Source: Bacillota bacterium | GTDB lineage: Bacteria; Bacillota; Clostridia; Peptostreptococcales; Anaerovoracaceae | DNA: 7,446 bases | Direction: 5' to 3' | Assembly (NCBI GenBank): GCA_017386805.1 | Contig: JAFOGM010000150.1 | Location: 1 to 7,446, forward strand | Notes under the pieces: generated by a model | Database searches by the model: none | Seen by the model: only the letters and a program-made list of their open reading frames with translations | What the model was told of the DNA's origin: nothing | Made by a program: the position numbers and the translations under genes | Shown here: positions 6,497 to 7,446 of the stretch, piece by piece | Position numbering within the stretch: position 1 is the first letter of the stretch | Layout of the letters: the number at the start of each line of letters is the position of its first letter

Positions 6497-7446
6497 TTGG
6501 CTAAATTAGAATTGATTGCCACCTCCACCTTTGGTCTGGAAGCTGTGGTCAAGCGCGAAGTAGAAGCGCTGGGATATAAGATTTTACAGTCGGAAAACGG
6601 AAAGATCTCCTTCCTGGGAGATGAACGTGCCGTGGCGAAGGCGAACATCTGGCTGAGATGTGCAGACCGTGTACAGATCAAACTGGCGGAATTTGAAGCG
6701 AAGACCTTCACCGAGCTCTTCGAACAGACCAAGGCGCTGCCCTGGGAACAGTGGATTCCTATGGACGGTCAGATCAATGTCAGCGGAAGCTCCGTGAAGT
6801 CTCAGCTGCACAGCGTTCCCGCCTGTCAGGGGATGGTCAAGAAAGCGATCATCGAAAAACTGAAGGAAACCTATTTCATTGAGGAATTCCCGGAAACCGG
6901 TCTTCCTTTCGCACTGAAGGTCACCATTCTGAAGGACCGCGTGACTTTGACCCTGGATACCACCGGCGAAGGTTTACATAAGCGCGGTTATCGTGTGGCG
7001 CCTGTCACAGCGCCCATCAAGGAAACTCTGGCAGCAGCCATGGTTCAGCTGTCCTTCTGGAAGCCCGGCCGCCTTCTGGTGGACCCCTTCTGCGGTTCGG
7101 CAACCATCGCCATTGAGGCTGCTATGATCGAGCGCAACATCGCTCCCGGTCTGACCCGTCATTTCTGGGCAGAGGACTGGGATTACATTCCGGCCAATGT
7201 CTGGAAGGAAGAACGCCGCGCGGCCTATGAAGCGGTGGATTACGATAAAGAAATCAAAATCCTGGCTTGCGACATCGACCCCCGCGTGGTGGAAGCTGCC
7301 CGTCAGAACGTGGAAGAAGCCGGCGTGGACGACTGCGTCACTGTGATGTGCGCAGATGCGCGGAAGATGGTTGCCGAAGAGGACTTCGGCGTGATCATCA
7401 CGAACCCGCCCTACGGCCAGCGAATCGGCGAACGGGAAGAACTGCC
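6497..7446 (+). CDS. rlmL: THUMP-domain SAM-dependent rRNA guanine-N2 methyltransferase, RlmL/YpsC type (3' partial)
   Basis: Predicted to methylate a guanine N2 in 23S rRNA (E. coli RlmL acts at G2445) using S-adenosylmethionine; cytosolic. The window holds 316 codons plus two bases, and the frame is open at the right edge; relatives of the single-domain (YpsC) type are about 370-390 residues, so the missing tail is probably short. Visible in order: an N-terminal LIATSTFGLEAVVKRE (6-21), the THUMP region (about 30-155), the family's GLHKRGYR (159-166), SAM motif I VDPFCGSATIAIEAA (195-209), DIDPRVV (259-265, motif II) and catalytic NPPYGQRIGE (303-312). Motif I has SAT where most relatives have SGT. 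Start: TTG 6497 follows AAAGGAAG (6483-6490) with normal spacing and gives the expected short N-terminus. No promoter fits between the mreB terminator and this start, so expression may rely on read-through. The exact rRNA target is a family inference. Confidence 0.9.
   Translation, partial: MAKLELIATSTFGLEAVVKREVEALGYKILQSENGKISFLGDERAVAKANIWLRCADRVQIKLAEFEAKTFTELFEQTKALPWEQWIPMDGQINVSGSSVKSQLHSVPACQGMVKKAIIEKLKETYFIEEFPETGLPFALKVTILKDRVTLTLDTTGEGLHKRGYRVAPVTAPIKETLAAAMVQLSFWKPGRLLVDPFCGSATIAIEAAMIERNIAPGLTRHFWAEDWDYIPANVWKEERRAAYEAVDYDKEIKILACDIDPRVVEAARQNVEEAGVDDCVTVMCADARKMVAEEDFGVIITNPPYGQRIGEREEL

Noticed and set aside
1..7446. CRISPR array, insertion sequence, riboswitch or replication origin
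   Set aside because: No spaced identical repeats of CRISPR size, no transposase or terminal inverted repeats, no recognised riboswitch core in the leaders, and no DnaA-box or iteron clusters were seen by eye.

Overview
The window looks like low- to mid-GC Firmicutes DNA, probably class Clostridia or a related gut anaerobe. The signs are strong AAGGAGG-type ribosome binding sites, TTG starts, TTGAAA/TATAAT-type promoters, a standalone MreB-family gene and a Na/Pi cotransporter carrying a PhoU-like tail. I cannot name a genus from the sequence alone. All genes read left to right.

Layout: (1) 1 to about 259 encodes the C-terminal part of uroporphyrinogen-III synthase (HemD). It is AT-rich and open at the left edge. 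With no stop codon, the same frame continues into (2) a GC-richer Na/Pi cotransporter (PhoU-tailed, 245-2035), which ends at a good intrinsic terminator. (3) 2036-2480 is a 445-base gap without a protein gene. It holds that terminator, three TTTGAAAA elements spaced exactly 21 bp apart, a near-consensus promoter, a tRNA-Pro(GGG) with encoded CCA, the tRNA terminator, and then a promoter and structured leader for the next gene. (4) 2481-5195 is a large KAP-family P-loop ATPase. Its last 560 or so residues match nothing I recognise. (5) 5196-5396 is the mreB promoter and leader. (6) 5397-6419 is an MreB/Mbl actin homologue with a TTG start and its own terminator. (7) 6497 to the right edge is the first 316 codons of a THUMP-domain rRNA guanine-N2 methyltransferase (RlmL/YpsC type), also with a TTG start.

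Most of this is housekeeping: phosphate transport, a tRNA, cell-shape scaffolding and rRNA modification. The KAP ATPase is the accessory-looking gene. It sits alone between a tRNA and mreB, has its own promoter and leader, and its codon use is visibly less biased than that of its neighbours. The genes do not form an obvious pathway; each seems to be its own transcription unit, except that the methyltransferase probably depends on read-through from mreB.

The two points most worth a second look are the in-frame join of HemD to the phosphate transporter, which is either a real fusion or an assembly chimera, and the KAP ATPase with its unassigned C-terminal half. I found no CRISPR array, insertion sequence, transposase or integrase, and no clearly new multi-gene system.
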